DNA of 62,078 nt from Nitrospirota bacterium (GCA_021784575.1 JAJYHX010000001.1:477917-539994); one strand, 5' to 3'. Counted from the stretch's first letter, positions 35,632 to 44,628 are shown. Notes: a model not told the origin generated them from the letters alone. Program-made: numbers and translations.

Positions 35632-37253
35632 ACCAGCTCTATTTCGGCGACAACCTCGACGTCCTCCGTAAGGACATCCCCGACGACAGCGTCGATTTGA
35701 TATACCTCGACCCGCCGTTTAATTCCAAACGCGATTATAACCTGCTCTTTAAATCCCCGAAGGGGCACGACTCCGACGCGCAGATTACGGCGTTCGAGGA
35801 CTCATGGCACTGGGGCGAGCAGGCCGAGCGCGAGTTTGCCGAGATAATGCATCAGCCGAATACGGACGTCTCCGAGATAATGCAGGCGTTTCGCTCCTTC
35901 CTGAAAGAGAACGACATGCTGGCATACCTGACGATGATGGCGAACAGGCTCCTGGAACTTCACAAGGTGCTTAAGCCCACCGGCAGCCTATACCTGCACT
36001 GCGACCCGACCGCAAGCCATTACCTGAAGATCGTCCTGGACGGGGTGTTCGGGAAAGAGAATTACCGCACGGAAATTAGCTGGAAACGCTCAAGTGCCCA
36101 TAGTGACGCGAAACAGGGCAGGACACAATACGGCAATATCCGAGACATTATCTTCTTCTATACTAACAGCAAAAAATGGAAGTGGAATCAGCTTCACACC
36201 CCGTACAATCCGGAATACATAGAGAGCATGTATAGGTATAAAGAAGATGAAACGGGGAGAATATATCGCTTAGATAATTTAACGGGACCGGGCGGTGCGG
36301 GTAAAGGTAATCCCGCTTATGAAGTAATGGGAGTAACAAGATATTGGCGTTATTCTAAAAAGAAAATGAAAGAGTTAATAAAGCAGGGGCGGATTATTCA
36401 AACAAAGCCGGGTGGTGTCCCTGCTTATAAAAGATATTTAGATGAGATGCCCGGTGTCGCATTACAAAATGATTGGCAGGATATTAGCCCTTTATCGGGA
36501 AATGAATATCTCGGCTACCCGACTCAAAAACCCCTTGCGCTGCTTGAACGCATAATCATGGCGTCATCGAATGAAGGCGACACCGTCCTCGACCCTTTCT
36601 GCGGCTGCGGCACGGCAGTCCACGCGGCGCAGAAACTGAACCGCAGGTGGATAGGAATCGACATCACGCACCTTGCAATATCGCTAATCGAGAAACGGAT
36701 GCGGGACGCCTTCAAAGACGCCTCGCCGCCGCTGAAGTTCGATGTGCACGGGACGCCGAAAGACCTGGACGGCGCGCGCGAGCTTGCGGCCCGCGACAAA
36801 TATGAATTCCAATACTGGGCGTGCTCGCTTGTGAACGCGCAGCCTTACCAGGGAAAGAAAAAAGGCGCGGACAGGGGCATAGACGGCCTGATATTCTTCC
36901 AGGACGACAAGGGCCCTTCCAAGAAAATAATAGTATCCGTAAAGGGCGGCGAGAATATAAGCGTTGCAATGATACGCGACCTGGGGCATGTCATAGAGCG
37001 GGAAAAGGCGCAGATTGGCCTGTTCGTTACCCTTGCGGGCCCGACAAGGCCGATGGAGAGGGAGGCCGTAAGCGCGGGATATTACGAATCGCCGCATAAC
37101 GGCAATTTCCCGAAGATTCAGATTTTGACAATCGAGGGGTTGATGAACGGAACGGAGAAGCCGCGCTACCCGGATTTAAGCTCCGGCGGCCTTACCTTCA
37201 AACAGCCGAAAAAAGAAATTTATAATATCGAACAAGAGACGTTATTCGAATAA
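35628..37253 (+). CDS. Site-specific DNA methyltransferase fused to a C-terminal Mrr-like nuclease domain
   Basis: A 541-residue protein. The methyltransferase part is of beta order: motif IV LIYLDPPFNS at about 23, then the target-recognition region (about 145-300), then motif I with VLDPFCGCGTAVHAA at about 323. A C-terminal domain (about 385-500) has GADRGIDGLIFF and IIVSVKGG, the pattern of PD-(D/E)xK nucleases of the Mrr type. One chain could thus both methylate and cut, but it may also be only a methylase with a decayed nuclease. The DNA from about 36090 to 36530 (the recognition region) is far richer in A and T than the rest of the gene. ATG overlaps the previous stop. Confidence 0.85.
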   Translation: MNQLYFGDNLDVLRKDIPDDSVDLIYLDPPFNSKRDYNLLFKSPKGHDSDAQITAFEDSWHWGEQAEREFAEIMHQPNTDVSEIMQAFRSFLKENDMLAYLTMMANRLLELHKVLKPTGSLYLHCDPTASHYLKIVLDGVFGKENYRTEISWKRSSAHSDAKQGRTQYGNIRDIIFFYTNSKKWKWNQLHTPYNPEYIESMYRYKEDETGRIYRLDNLTGPGGAGKGNPAYEVMGVTRYWRYSKKKMKELIKQGRIIQTKPGGVPAYKRYLDEMPGVALQNDWQDISPLSGNEYLGYPTQKPLALLERIIMASSNEGDTVLDPFCGCGTAVHAAQKLNRRWIGIDITHLAISLIEKRMRDAFKDASPPLKFDVHGTPKDLDGARELAARDKYEFQYWACSLVNAQPYQGKKKGADRGIDGLIFFQDDKGPSKKIIVSVKGGENISVAMIRDLGHVIEREKAQIGLFVTLAGPTRPMEREAVSAGYYESPHNGNFPKIQILTIEGLMNGTEKPRYPDLSSGGLTFKQPKKEIYNIEQETLFE

Positions 37254-37271
37254 AAACAGGAGGCAATCCCA

Positions 37272-38591
37272 ATGTCCTTTGAGCGCGACCTGATCCGCTT
37301 CCCGGAGGCGGTAGACACGGAAGACTACGTCGTAGCGACATACTATCTCGAAACCCCGATGGACTTATACCAGGCCGCGAACGCCTTCGCCGCCGAGCAG
37401 TCCACGGGCACCTGGCAGAGGGTCGGCTACGAGACGGACGAAGTCCGCGAGAAGCACGGAATAAAGGTTCTGGGAATCTACCCTCTGCCCTATGAGCCCG
37501 CGTCTCCGAACCTCCCGACCGGCACGAAGATGACAGAGTTCGGCGCCGGTTCCGGCAGGATAAACGCGGCAGTGCTCCGGCTTGCCTTCCCGCACATAAA
37601 CTTCGGGCCGAAGATTCCGAACCTCCTGACGGCCGTAGCCGGGAACCTCTACGAGATGGGCGCGTTCACGGCAATCAAGCTTATCGACCTTGAATTCCCG
37701 AAGTCCTTCCTCAAGGACTTCACCGGGCCGCGCTTCGGGATAAAGGGGACGCGGGAGCTTGTCGGTGTCCACGGCCGCCCGCTTGTCGGCGCGATAATCA
37801 AGCCCTGCGTGGGGATAAGCGCAAAACAAATGGCCGAGCTCGCATACCAGGGCGCCAAGGGCGGCCTCGACTTCATAAAGGATGACGAGCTTATCGCGGA
37901 CACGTCTTACAATTCGCTCAAGGAGCGCGTGAAGGCCGTAACGGGCGCCTTGAAACGCGCGGAGGAGGAGACGGGCGGGAAGACGATGTATGCATTTAAC
38001 ATAACCGACCGCATGGACAGGATAAAATGCCTGCACGATATTGTCGTAGAGGGCGGCGGCATATGCGTTATGATAAACGTGGCGACGGCGGGGCTTGAAG
38101 CCATGCGCGAGCTTGCCGAGTATACGAAGGTGCCGATACACTGCCACAGGGACTTCGCCCCGATGTGGGCGCGCTCGCCCTACCTTGGCATAAGCTTCGC
38201 GTGCCTGACGAAGCTCTTCCGCCTGTGCGGGGCCGACCAGACGCACTGCGGCGCGATTTCCGGCAAACTCTACGAGACGGACGAGGAAGTCCTGGGGAAC
38301 ATGCGCGCCTGCATACACGGCTTCGGGAATATCGCCGAGACGATGCCGGTGTCATCCGGCGGGCAGTGGGCCGGCAAGGCGCCCATAAACAGGCGGAAGA
38401 TTGGCCACCTCGATTTCATCCACCTCTCCGGCGGCGGGATATACGCCCATCCGGGCGGGGCCGAGGCCGGGGCCAGGAGCGTGCGCGACGCCTGGGACGC
38501 GACGCTGAAGGATATACCCCTTGAGGAATACGCCAAAGACCACCCGGCCCTGAAAGCCGCGATGGAACATTTCGGCAGACCAGTGTATTAA
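37272..38591 (+). CDS. RuBisCO-like protein (form IV), large-subunit type, with most active-site residues kept
   Basis: A 439-residue protein with the full RuBisCO large-subunit fold. Residues matching the RuBisCO active site: Glu in AAEQSTGTW (42), Asn in AGNLYE (125), Lys in IIKPC (177), carbamate Lys and metal ligands in IKDDE (203, 205, 206), His-Arg in CHRDF (292, 293), His in ADQTHCG (325), loop-6 Lys in ISGKLY (332), and phosphate-binding SSGG and SGGG. Two differ: the Lys of KPK is Cys 179 and the His after HRxx is Ala 296. The body (FGPKIPNLLTAV, GLDFIKDDE, FNITDRMD) looks most like form IV proteins of the Chlorobium type. AGGAGG precedes the ATG. No phosphoribulokinase or small subunit is present. 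Confidence 0.88.
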   Translation: MSFERDLIRFPEAVDTEDYVVATYYLETPMDLYQAANAFAAEQSTGTWQRVGYETDEVREKHGIKVLGIYPLPYEPASPNLPTGTKMTEFGAGSGRINAAVLRLAFPHINFGPKIPNLLTAVAGNLYEMGAFTAIKLIDLEFPKSFLKDFTGPRFGIKGTRELVGVHGRPLVGAIIKPCVGISAKQMAELAYQGAKGGLDFIKDDELIADTSYNSLKERVKAVTGALKRAEEETGGKTMYAFNITDRMDRIKCLHDIVVEGGGICVMINVATAGLEAMRELAEYTKVPIHCHRDFAPMWARSPYLGISFACLTKLFRLCGADQTHCGAISGKLYETDEEVLGNMRACIHGFGNIAETMPVSSGGQWAGKAPINRRKIGHLDFIHLSGGGIYAHPGGAEAGARSVRDAWDATLKDIPLEEYAKDHPALKAAMEHFGRPVY

Positions 38592-38593
38592 AA

Positions 38594-39997
38594 TTGGGAC
38601 CGGACCTCGAAGAAAAACTGACCTCTCTCCTCTCGCCGGAGGAGGTCGTGACCGGGCCGGAGGCGGCTGTCCTCTACGGCGGGGATTCCACCCGCGTATC
38701 CGGGCGGCCGGATGCCGTCGTGCGGCCCGCTTCCGCAGAATCCATCCGGCTGGTCATGGAATACGCCGCGAGGGAGCGCGTCCCTGTTACGCCGCGCGGA
38801 GCCGGGTCGGGGCTTTCCGGCGGATGCGTCCCGGCAAAGGGCGGTGTTGTCGTTTCCACCGAGCGGCTGAACCGCATAATCGACATCGACACGGCGGACC
38901 TGATTGCCGTTGTCGAGCCGGGGGTAATAACCGCGTCGCTCCATTCGGCGTCCGAGGCCCTGGGATTTTTCTATCCGCCCGACCCCGGCAGCTCCGCGTT
39001 CTGCACGCTGGGCGGGAACGTCGCCGAAAACGCCGGGGGACTGCGGGGCCTCAAATACGGTGTCACGCGCGATTACGTCATGGCGCTCGACATCGCGCTC
39101 CCGGACGGGCGGACTTTTACGGCCGGTTCGCGCACGCGCAAGAACGTAACCGGCTACGACATGGCCCGGCTTTTCACCGGCTCGGAAGGGACGCTTGGGT
39201 TTATTACGAAGGCCGCGCTCAGGCTCATCCCACTCCCGGAGGCAAGGGCGGGCTTCCTCGCCGCGTTCGATACGCTTGAGGCGGCGTCCGGGGCCGTGCT
39301 CATGATTATAAAATCCGGCATCACTCCCTCGACGCTTGAGATAATGGACGCGGTAACGCTCAAGGCCGTGGCGTCATACCTCCGCGCCAACTCGCCCTTT
39401 GACGGGAGAGGGGACGGCGGAAATGGTGCGCCGGGCGCGCTCCTGCTGATTGAAGTGGACGGCTCCGAGGCGGACGTTGTCAGGCAGTCCGGGAGGCTTC
39501 TGGACGCGCTGAAGGATTCGGGCGCGAAGGAACTTCGGCAGGCGAAAGACACGGCGGAGCAGGAGGAAATCTGGGCGGCAAGGCGCGCGGCGCTCACGGC
39601 GCTGGCGAGGATTTCGCCCTCCGTCATCCTTGAAGACGCAACCGTGCCTAGGAAAGAGATTCCGGCGATGGTAAGGGCTATTCGCAATGTCGCGGAAAAA
39701 TATTGTCTTCTCATCGGCACGTTCGGCCATGCGGGCGACGGGAACCTGCACCCGACGATAGTCACGGATCTGCGCGTCGAGGAAAATAAGAATAAAGTCA
39801 AGGCCGCCGTGGGCGAGATATTCGACGCGGCGCTGAGTCTCGGCGGGACGCTCTCCGGCGAGCACGGCATAGGGATTATGAAATCGGACTACATGGAGCG
39901 GGAACTCGGAGAGGCGGGAGTCTCCGCCATGCGCAAGGTCAAGGACGCCCTCGACCCGCAGGGGATAATGAACCCCGGGAAGATATTTAAAGGTTGA
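38594..39997 (+). CDS. glcD: FAD-linked 2-hydroxyacid oxidase subunit (GlcD-like)
   Basis: A 467-residue flavoprotein of the glycolate oxidase / D-lactate dehydrogenase group. The FAD-binding PCMH domain has VTPRGAGSGLSGGCVP, GGNVAENAGGLRGLKYG and GSEGTLGFIT. The C-terminal domain has TFGHAGDGNLHPT and SGEHGIGIMK. The TTG start lies 2 nt after the RuBisCO-like gene. It pairs with the iron-sulfur subunit gene that follows, so the enzyme oxidises a 2-hydroxyacid (glycolate, D-lactate or similar) and passes electrons to the membrane quinone pool or another carrier. No GlcE subunit gene is present. Confidence 0.92.
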   Translation: MGPDLEEKLTSLLSPEEVVTGPEAAVLYGGDSTRVSGRPDAVVRPASAESIRLVMEYAARERVPVTPRGAGSGLSGGCVPAKGGVVVSTERLNRIIDIDTADLIAVVEPGVITASLHSASEALGFFYPPDPGSSAFCTLGGNVAENAGGLRGLKYGVTRDYVMALDIALPDGRTFTAGSRTRKNVTGYDMARLFTGSEGTLGFITKAALRLIPLPEARAGFLAAFDTLEAASGAVLMIIKSGITPSTLEIMDAVTLKAVASYLRANSPFDGRGDGGNGAPGALLLIEVDGSEADVVRQSGRLLDALKDSGAKELRQAKDTAEQEEIWAARRAALTALARISPSVILEDATVPRKEIPAMVRAIRNVAEKYCLLIGTFGHAGDGNLHPTIVTDLRVEENKNKVKAAVGEIFDAALSLGGTLSGEHGIGIMKSDYMERELGEAGVSAMRKVKDALDPQGIMNPGKIFKG

Positions 39998-40008
39998 CAA
40001 AACCAGCA

Positions 40009-41262
40009 ATGTCTAATTTAACGAACTACTCCGACGAGATATTCAAGTGCATACGATGCGGGGCGTGCAGGGCGGTATGTCCGACGTTCGGCGAGGAGCT
40101 TGACGAGATCGCCGTCGCCAGGGGCAGGATGGCGCTAATCGAGGCCGTGACGGGAGGCGAGCTTGCCCTCACGGACGCATTCGAGAAGGCGGTCTTTGAC
40201 TGCGCGATGTGCGGGGCCTGCAAGGCCGGGTGTCCCTCCGGCGTGGACGTGCCCGCCGTTATCGAGGCCGCGCGCGCGGAGCTTGTGGAGAAGAAGCGGA
40301 GCGAGGGGCTTATCCGTTTCCTGGCCCGTAAGTCCCTCAGGGACAAGAAGTCCCTCGACCGCGCGTTCTCCCTGATGGCCCTTGGGCGCGCAGCATACGG
40401 CCCGCTTGCCGCGACGCCTCTTGCGAAATACCTGCCTTACCAGTACGAGGACTTCAAGCGCAACTTCCCGAAGATCCCGCGGAAACCCCTGTCGAAGCGC
40501 ATCCCGCCCGTATCGCGCGTCCGGAACGCGAAGGGGACCGTGCTCTTCTATGCCGGGTGCGTCATAAACTACGTGTATCCGGAAATCGGCGTTGCGGCGG
40601 TGAAGGTATTGAACCACGCGGGGTACGATGTCGTGTTTGCGAAGGAAGAACCGTGCTGCGGCAAGCCTCTCCTGTCCCTCGGCGAGACCGGGGTTTTCCG
40701 TTCCGTCGCCGAAAAGAACGTATCCCTGCTCTCAGGCGTGGAGGCGGATTTTATCGTATCGGCATGTCCTACATGCTCCTTGACATTGAGGGACGACTAT
40801 CCTACAATCTTGACCGAAACCGCCTCGGACAAGGCTGCGGCAATATCGGCGAAGGTGCGCGATATAAACGAATTCCTCCTGCACGAGACGGATTTCATAG
40901 CAAGGCTCGACGCGGCGGAGATGATTATCACATACCATGACCCGTGCCACCTTGCGCACGGGATGGGCGTGAAAAAAGAACCGCGCGAGCTCCTCGACGC
41001 GGCGACTCTCGGCGGCTTGGTGGAGATGCGGGAGGCGTCGCGTTGCTGCGGGTTCGGGGGCAGCTTCAGCTTCCTGAACTACGAACTCTCCGGCAGGATT
41101 GCGAACAGGAAGGTCAGGAATATCATAAATACCGGCGTGCCCGCAGTCGTTACGGCGTGCCCCGGGTGCATGATGCACATAGGTGACGCGCTAAGGCAGT
41201 CCGGCTCGGATGCTGTCGCTTTCCATACGCTCCAGATATTCGAGAAGGCCATCAAAAGATAA
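40009..41262 (+). CDS. glcF: Iron-sulfur subunit of 2-hydroxyacid oxidase (GlcF-like)
   Basis: About 417 residues. Two ferredoxin-type clusters are present at the N-terminus, [12 protein letters not shown] and [12 protein letters not shown], followed by two CCG domains (EEPCCGKPL and ASRCCGFGG), the layout of GlcF and heterodisulfide reductase D-type subunits. It receives electrons from the GlcD-like flavoprotein. The frame is open from TTG 39994, which overlaps the previous stop, but ATG 40009 fits the family's usual N-terminus better; neither has an ideal ribosome site. Confidence 0.9.
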   Translation: MSNLTNYSDEIFKCIRCGACRAVCPTFGEELDEIAVARGRMALIEAVTGGELALTDAFEKAVFDCAMCGACKAGCPSGVDVPAVIEAARAELVEKKRSEGLIRFLARKSLRDKKSLDRAFSLMALGRAAYGPLAATPLAKYLPYQYEDFKRNFPKIPRKPLSKRIPPVSRVRNAKGTVLFYAGCVINYVYPEIGVAAVKVLNHAGYDVVFAKEEPCCGKPLLSLGETGVFRSVAEKNVSLLSGVEADFIVSACPTCSLTLRDDYPTILTETASDKAAAISAKVRDINEFLLHETDFIARLDAAEMIITYHDPCHLAHGMGVKKEPRELLDAATLGGLVEMREASRCCGFGGSFSFLNYELSGRIANRKVRNIINTGVPAVVTACPGCMMHIGDALRQSGSDAVAFHTLQIFEKAIKR

Positions 41263-41276
41263 GGGGGAATATCCGC

Positions 41277-41927
41277 ATGAAATTTTTTATCGACACCGCA
41301 AACGTGGAAGAAATACGCGAGGCCGTGAGCCTCGGGGTGATAGACGGCGTTACGACGAACCCGTCGCTTGTCGCAAAGGAGAAGCGCGATTTTAAAGAGC
41401 TTATCTCCGAGATCTGCACCATCGTCGACGGCCCCATATCCGCCGAGGCGGTAAGCCTCGACGCGCCGGGGATGATCGCCGAGGGCCTGGAGCTTGCGAG
41501 TATGGACAAGGACAAGATCGTCGTGAAGATACCCATGACGAAGGAGGGCCTCAAGGCCTGCAAGCAGCTCAGCTCCCTGGGGATCAAGACCAACGTGACG
41601 CTTGTTTTCTCGCCCTCGCAGGCGCTCCTTGCGGCCAAGGCCGGCGCGACTTACGTCTCTCCATTCGTCGGCAGGCTCGACGACATCTCGCACGACGGCA
41701 TGGACCTAATCGAGAAGATTGTGACAATCTTCGGGAACTACGATTATAAATCGGAGGTCATCGTTGCGTCTATCCGGAACCCGCTACACGTAATCGACGC
41801 GGCGCTGATGGGCGCGCACGTGGCGACGATTCCGTTCAGCGTCATCGACGCCCTCGTGAAGCACCCGCTCACGGACATCGGCATCCAGAAGTTCCTCAAG
41901 GACTGGGAGAAAGTGCCGAAGAGGTAA
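41277..41927 (+). CDS. Fructose-6-phosphate aldolase / small transaldolase (TalC/FSA type)
   Basis: A 216-residue class I aldolase of the short transaldolase family. Motifs are [24 protein letters not shown], the Schiff-base Lys in [12 protein letters not shown], and [10 protein letters not shown]. Members act either as transaldolase or as fructose-6-phosphate (dihydroxyacetone-using) aldolase, and sequence alone does not decide. GGGGG precedes the ATG. It lies 14 nt after the GlcF-like gene, so the RuBisCO-like protein, oxidase and aldolase are probably made together. Confidence 0.92.
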   Translation: MKFFIDTANVEEIREAVSLGVIDGVTTNPSLVAKEKRDFKELISEICTIVDGPISAEAVSLDAPGMIAEGLELASMDKDKIVVKIPMTKEGLKACKQLSSLGIKTNVTLVFSPSQALLAAKAGATYVSPFVGRLDDISHDGMDLIEKIVTIFGNYDYKSEVIVASIRNPLHVIDAALMGAHVATIPFSVIDALVKHPLTDIGIQKFLKDWEKVPKR

Positions 41928-41933
41928 ACGCAT

Positions 41934-41976
41934 AACCCTTACCCCCGGCCCCTCTCCCGAAGGGCGAGGGGTGAAA
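41934..41976 (+). repeat. Dispersed repeat, type C, copy 3
   Basis: TACCCCCGGCCCCTCTCCCG followed by AAGGGCGAGGGGTGAAAG. It closely matches the copy at 17944 and fills the gap before the FmdB-type gene. Confidence 0.6.
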
Positions 41977-41981
41977 GAAAA

Positions 41982-42203
41982 ATGCCAATCTACGAATATA
42001 AATGTCCCCGGTGCGGGGAGGAGTTCGAGAAGCTGGTCTACGGCGGCGCGGAGGTAGTCTGCCCGAAGTGCGGCTGCGCAAAGCCGGACAAGAAGATGTC
42101 CGCGTTCGGCATGGCGGGCAAAAGCGAGAAGGGCGGCTCTCTGGCGTCGTCCGGCTCGTCATGCTCCGGGTGCGGCTCGTCCTCCTGCGCGGGCTGCAAG
42201 TAA
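41982..42203 (+). CDS. FmdB-type zinc ribbon protein
   Basis: A 73-residue protein. MPIYEYKCPRCGEEFEKL and VVCPKCGCAKPDKKMSAF form the two CxxC halves of the zinc ribbon typical of FmdB-family regulators. The tail is Ser/Gly/Cys-rich (CSGCGSSSCAGC), as is common in the family. The function is unknown; a regulatory or RNA-binding role is often proposed. Confidence 0.88.
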   Translation: MPIYEYKCPRCGEEFEKLVYGGAEVVCPKCGCAKPDKKMSAFGMAGKSEKGGSLASSGSSCSGCGSSSCAGCK

Positions 42204-42287
42204 CTTATTCAATTCGTGGCCTTTTTGAGAAAGGCGGCGCAAAAAACCTTCAAACCTGCTAAACTTAATTAGTCCCGCTTTCTTTTG

Positions 42288-42319
42288 GTTGCTTTCTTTT
42301 CGCGCGAAAAGAAAGCAAC
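42288..42319. repeat. 32-bp perfect palindrome
   Basis: GTTGCTTTCTTTTCGC (42288-42303) and its exact reverse complement GCGAAAAGAAAGCAAC (42304-42319). It lies 33 nt before pgi. It lacks a T-tract. Similar palindromes occur between genes in other genomes. Confidence 0.8.
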
Positions 42320-42351
42320 GAAGTTCCAATTTCAATACACGGAGGCTATAG

Positions 42352-43773
42352 ATGGACTGGCGCGACGAGGCCTGGCGGGAGAATCTGAGGATAGCTCTCG
42401 ATTACAACTCCGTAACCACCCGTTTTATTGGAAAAAACGGCATCTCAGAGGCGGAGATTAAAGCGCTTCTGCCTAAGGCGCGGGAGGCCCGCGAATCGCT
42501 TTCAAAGGGCAGGAGCGAGGGAATTTACCCGTTCTTCGACCTCCCATACCAAGACACCTCGCTCATAAAACAACTTGCCGACGACATAGCTAACCGGGCG
42601 GAAAATTTCGTTTTATTGGGCATCGGCGGCTCGGCCCTGGGGCCGATTGCCCTGCACACGGCCTTAAGGCATCCATACCATAACCTGCTCACGCCCCGGG
42701 GACGCGGGAAGCGCCCCAGGATGTTCTTTATGGACAATGTTGACCCGGACGCCTTCGGAAGCCTCCTTGAGCAATTAAACCTCGATAAAACAATCTGTTG
42801 CGTCGTTACAAAGTCCGGCGGGACAGCCGAGACGATGGCCCAGTTCATGGTCGTGCGCTCCATCATGCAGAAGGCGCTCGGCAAGAGAGAACTTAAAAAA
42901 CATTTCGTCTGCATAACCGACCCTGTGAAGGGGAACTTAAGAAAAATAGTGCAATCTGAAAGGCTTACGTCTCTTGAAGTCCCGCCTGGCGTAGGCGGGA
43001 GGTTCTCGGTATTTACGCCTGTCGGGCTGCTCCCGGCGGCGGTTTCCGGGATCGACATAGACGAGCTCCTGGCGGGCGCGGCGGATATGGACAGGCGGAC
43101 TCGTGAGCGGGATTCCCTTAAAAATCAGGCGGATATGCTTGCCATGCTGCAATATCTCGCGGACAGGAAGGGCCGGCATATCTCGGTTATGATGCCGTAT
43201 TCCAGCGCGCTCAGGGATATTGCGGACTGGTACAGGCAGATTTGGGCGGAATCCCTGGGGAAACGCCTTGATTTAAAAGGGAATATAGTGCATACCGGCC
43301 AGACGCCCGTGAAGGCCCTTGGGACGACCGACCAGCACTCGCAGGTCCAGCTATACATGGAAGGCCCAAGCGATAAAATCTTTATTTTTCTTAGGGTTGA
43401 AAGCTTCGGGCGCGAGCTTCCGATACCGAAAATATATAAGGATATTGATGGGATAGCATACCTCGGCGGACATACGATGGCCGAGCTTATCAATGCGGAA
43501 CAGGCGGCGACAGAGGCCGCGCTGGCAAGGGCCGGGCGGCCTTCCATGACAATCCGCATACCGGAGGCGCGGCCCTTCACAGTGGGCCAAGTCCTTTATT
43601 TGCTTGAGGTTTCCACGGCTATGGCCGGGGGGCTTTACGGCATTAATCCGTTCGACCAGCCGGGCGTCGAGGAAGGGAAAATTCTGACTTACGCGATGAT
43701 GGGCAGGCCGGGCTTCGAGGAAAAGCAGGCGGAACTTGAGAAGGTGAAAAAGAGGCCGGAATACGTGATTTAA
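42352..43773 (+). CDS. pgi: Glucose-6-phosphate isomerase
   Basis: A 473-residue enzyme interconverting glucose-6-phosphate and fructose-6-phosphate. It has GIGGSALGPIALHTAL, VVTKSGGTAETMAQF, the catalytic region GTTDQHSQVQLYMEG, and a C-terminal GINPFDQPGVEEGK. This is the shorter Pgi form found in many anaerobes. GGAGG stands 7 nt before the ATG. Separated from the preceding run by 148 nt with a long palindrome, so it may have its own promoter. Confidence 0.95.
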   Translation: MDWRDEAWRENLRIALDYNSVTTRFIGKNGISEAEIKALLPKAREARESLSKGRSEGIYPFFDLPYQDTSLIKQLADDIANRAENFVLLGIGGSALGPIALHTALRHPYHNLLTPRGRGKRPRMFFMDNVDPDAFGSLLEQLNLDKTICCVVTKSGGTAETMAQFMVVRSIMQKALGKRELKKHFVCITDPVKGNLRKIVQSERLTSLEVPPGVGGRFSVFTPVGLLPAAVSGIDIDELLAGAADMDRRTRERDSLKNQADMLAMLQYLADRKGRHISVMMPYSSALRDIADWYRQIWAESLGKRLDLKGNIVHTGQTPVKALGTTDQHSQVQLYMEGPSDKIFIFLRVESFGRELPIPKIYKDIDGIAYLGGHTMAELINAEQAATEAALARAGRPSMTIRIPEARPFTVGQVLYLLEVSTAMAGGLYGINPFDQPGVEEGKILTYAMMGRPGFEEKQAELEKVKKRPEYVI

Positions 43774-44196
43774 AAAATTTTACAGGTAAAATACGTTTAA
43801 ATATCAGATAGTTACAAGATTGGAGCATTCATGTCGACTATTGTTTATAAATAACCAATTCCTTGCAAATCAAGCGGAATTACCATCTTCCCGCAAAAAC
43901 GCGCCACCTGTCCCGCGCCCTGTTTTACCCCCGGAATCGCACCCTGCCCGACGCCCGGTTTTTGGCCCAAAATCACGCCTTCCCCGCGCCCCCTTTTTGC
44001 CCTGAAATTGCCAAAAAACGGCCCGTTTTCGAGCCGCTTTCGATGCCGCCCTGAAAACGCCGTTTTTTCTTTTTTTGCTTTAATAATCGAAAGGTTGCGC
44101 GACTAATCCGGAATAACATCCAACAGTGAACTTCGCCTACCGATGAGGATTGCTCACGGGTGTTTGGGCTGAAGTATTAGTAAATAGCATTGCCAT

Positions 44197-44240
44197 TCAT
44201 CCCCCTCTTAAGATAAGAGGGGGAACGAGGGGGCGTTATG
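44197..44240 (+). repeat. Dispersed palindromic element type A, copy 4
   Basis: Inner hairpin CCCCCTCTTA-AGA-TAAGAGGGGG and right end GAGGGGGCGTTATG. The left outer arm is lost. Confidence 0.75.
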
Positions 44241-44289
44241 ACAACTGTAGAATGACAGGCGTGGAGGGCGGGAATGACGGGCCAATGCC

Positions 44290-44313
44290 GGGCGCAACAA
44301 GTTGCGCCCCTAC
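44290..44313 (+). repeat. Short dispersed hairpin, type E, copy 2
   Basis: GGGCGCAACAAGTTGCGCCC followed by CTAC. The arms extend to GGGCGCAAC / GTTGCGCCC, a 9-bp perfect stem with a 2-nt centre. Confidence 0.65.
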
Positions 44314-44335
44314 GATGAGCAGGTCGACGGTGAAC

Positions 44336-44455
44336 CCTCTCACGGCCTGTGGCCACCCTCTCCCATGAAAGGGCGAAGGGTGAAAAGCTCTGACCCTCCC
44401 CCGCCACTGGGGGAGGGGGAACCGGCTCCCGACGGTGGGAGAGGGCCGAGGGCCG
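44336..44455 (+). repeat. Dispersed repeat, type C, copy 4 (compound)
   Basis: Several CCCTCTCCC / GGGAGAGGG segments in tandem, including CCACCCTCTCCCATGAAAGG and CCCTCCCCCGCC facing GGGGGAGGGGG. Confidence 0.6.
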
Positions 44456-44628
44456 GGCGCAAGTGAGCGGCCATGCGGCGCGTATGTGTGACGAGCAACA
44501 ATAACGGCGTGGCAATGGCGGGCATTGGCGAGTTTACGGAAAATGCGGAACCACGAATAAGATTGACAGCATGTCCCGCTTAATCTATTATTTCCGGGAA
44601 TCGAAATATGGAAAGGCGGAGGGGTAAG

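Larger units (their letters stand above)
43774..44628. other. Gene-free, repeat-rich region of about 850 nt
   Basis: I see no convincing coding sequence. 43870-44070 has a marked strand bias (C-rich on the plus strand, G-rich on the minus) with many short runs such as GGGCAAAAAG and GGGCCAAAAACC on the minus strand, which could be structured RNA or drift. From 44197 onward it is a patchwork of dispersed repeats of types A, E and C. The last 60 nt are AT-rich and lead into the transporter gene at 44629. Confidence 0.6.

Noticed and set aside
37272-38591. True carbon-fixing RuBisCO
   Set aside because: Two active-site residues differ, the body resembles form IV proteins, and no phosphoribulokinase or other Calvin-cycle marker is nearby.
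41934-41976. CRISPR-like repeats made of the dispersed C-rich and palindromic units
   Set aside because: The copies are single and far apart, with no regular spacers or cas genes.
43820-44054. Short plus-strand frames in the gap after pgi
   Set aside because: No ribosome sites, low-complexity composition, and frames of little more than 60 codons.
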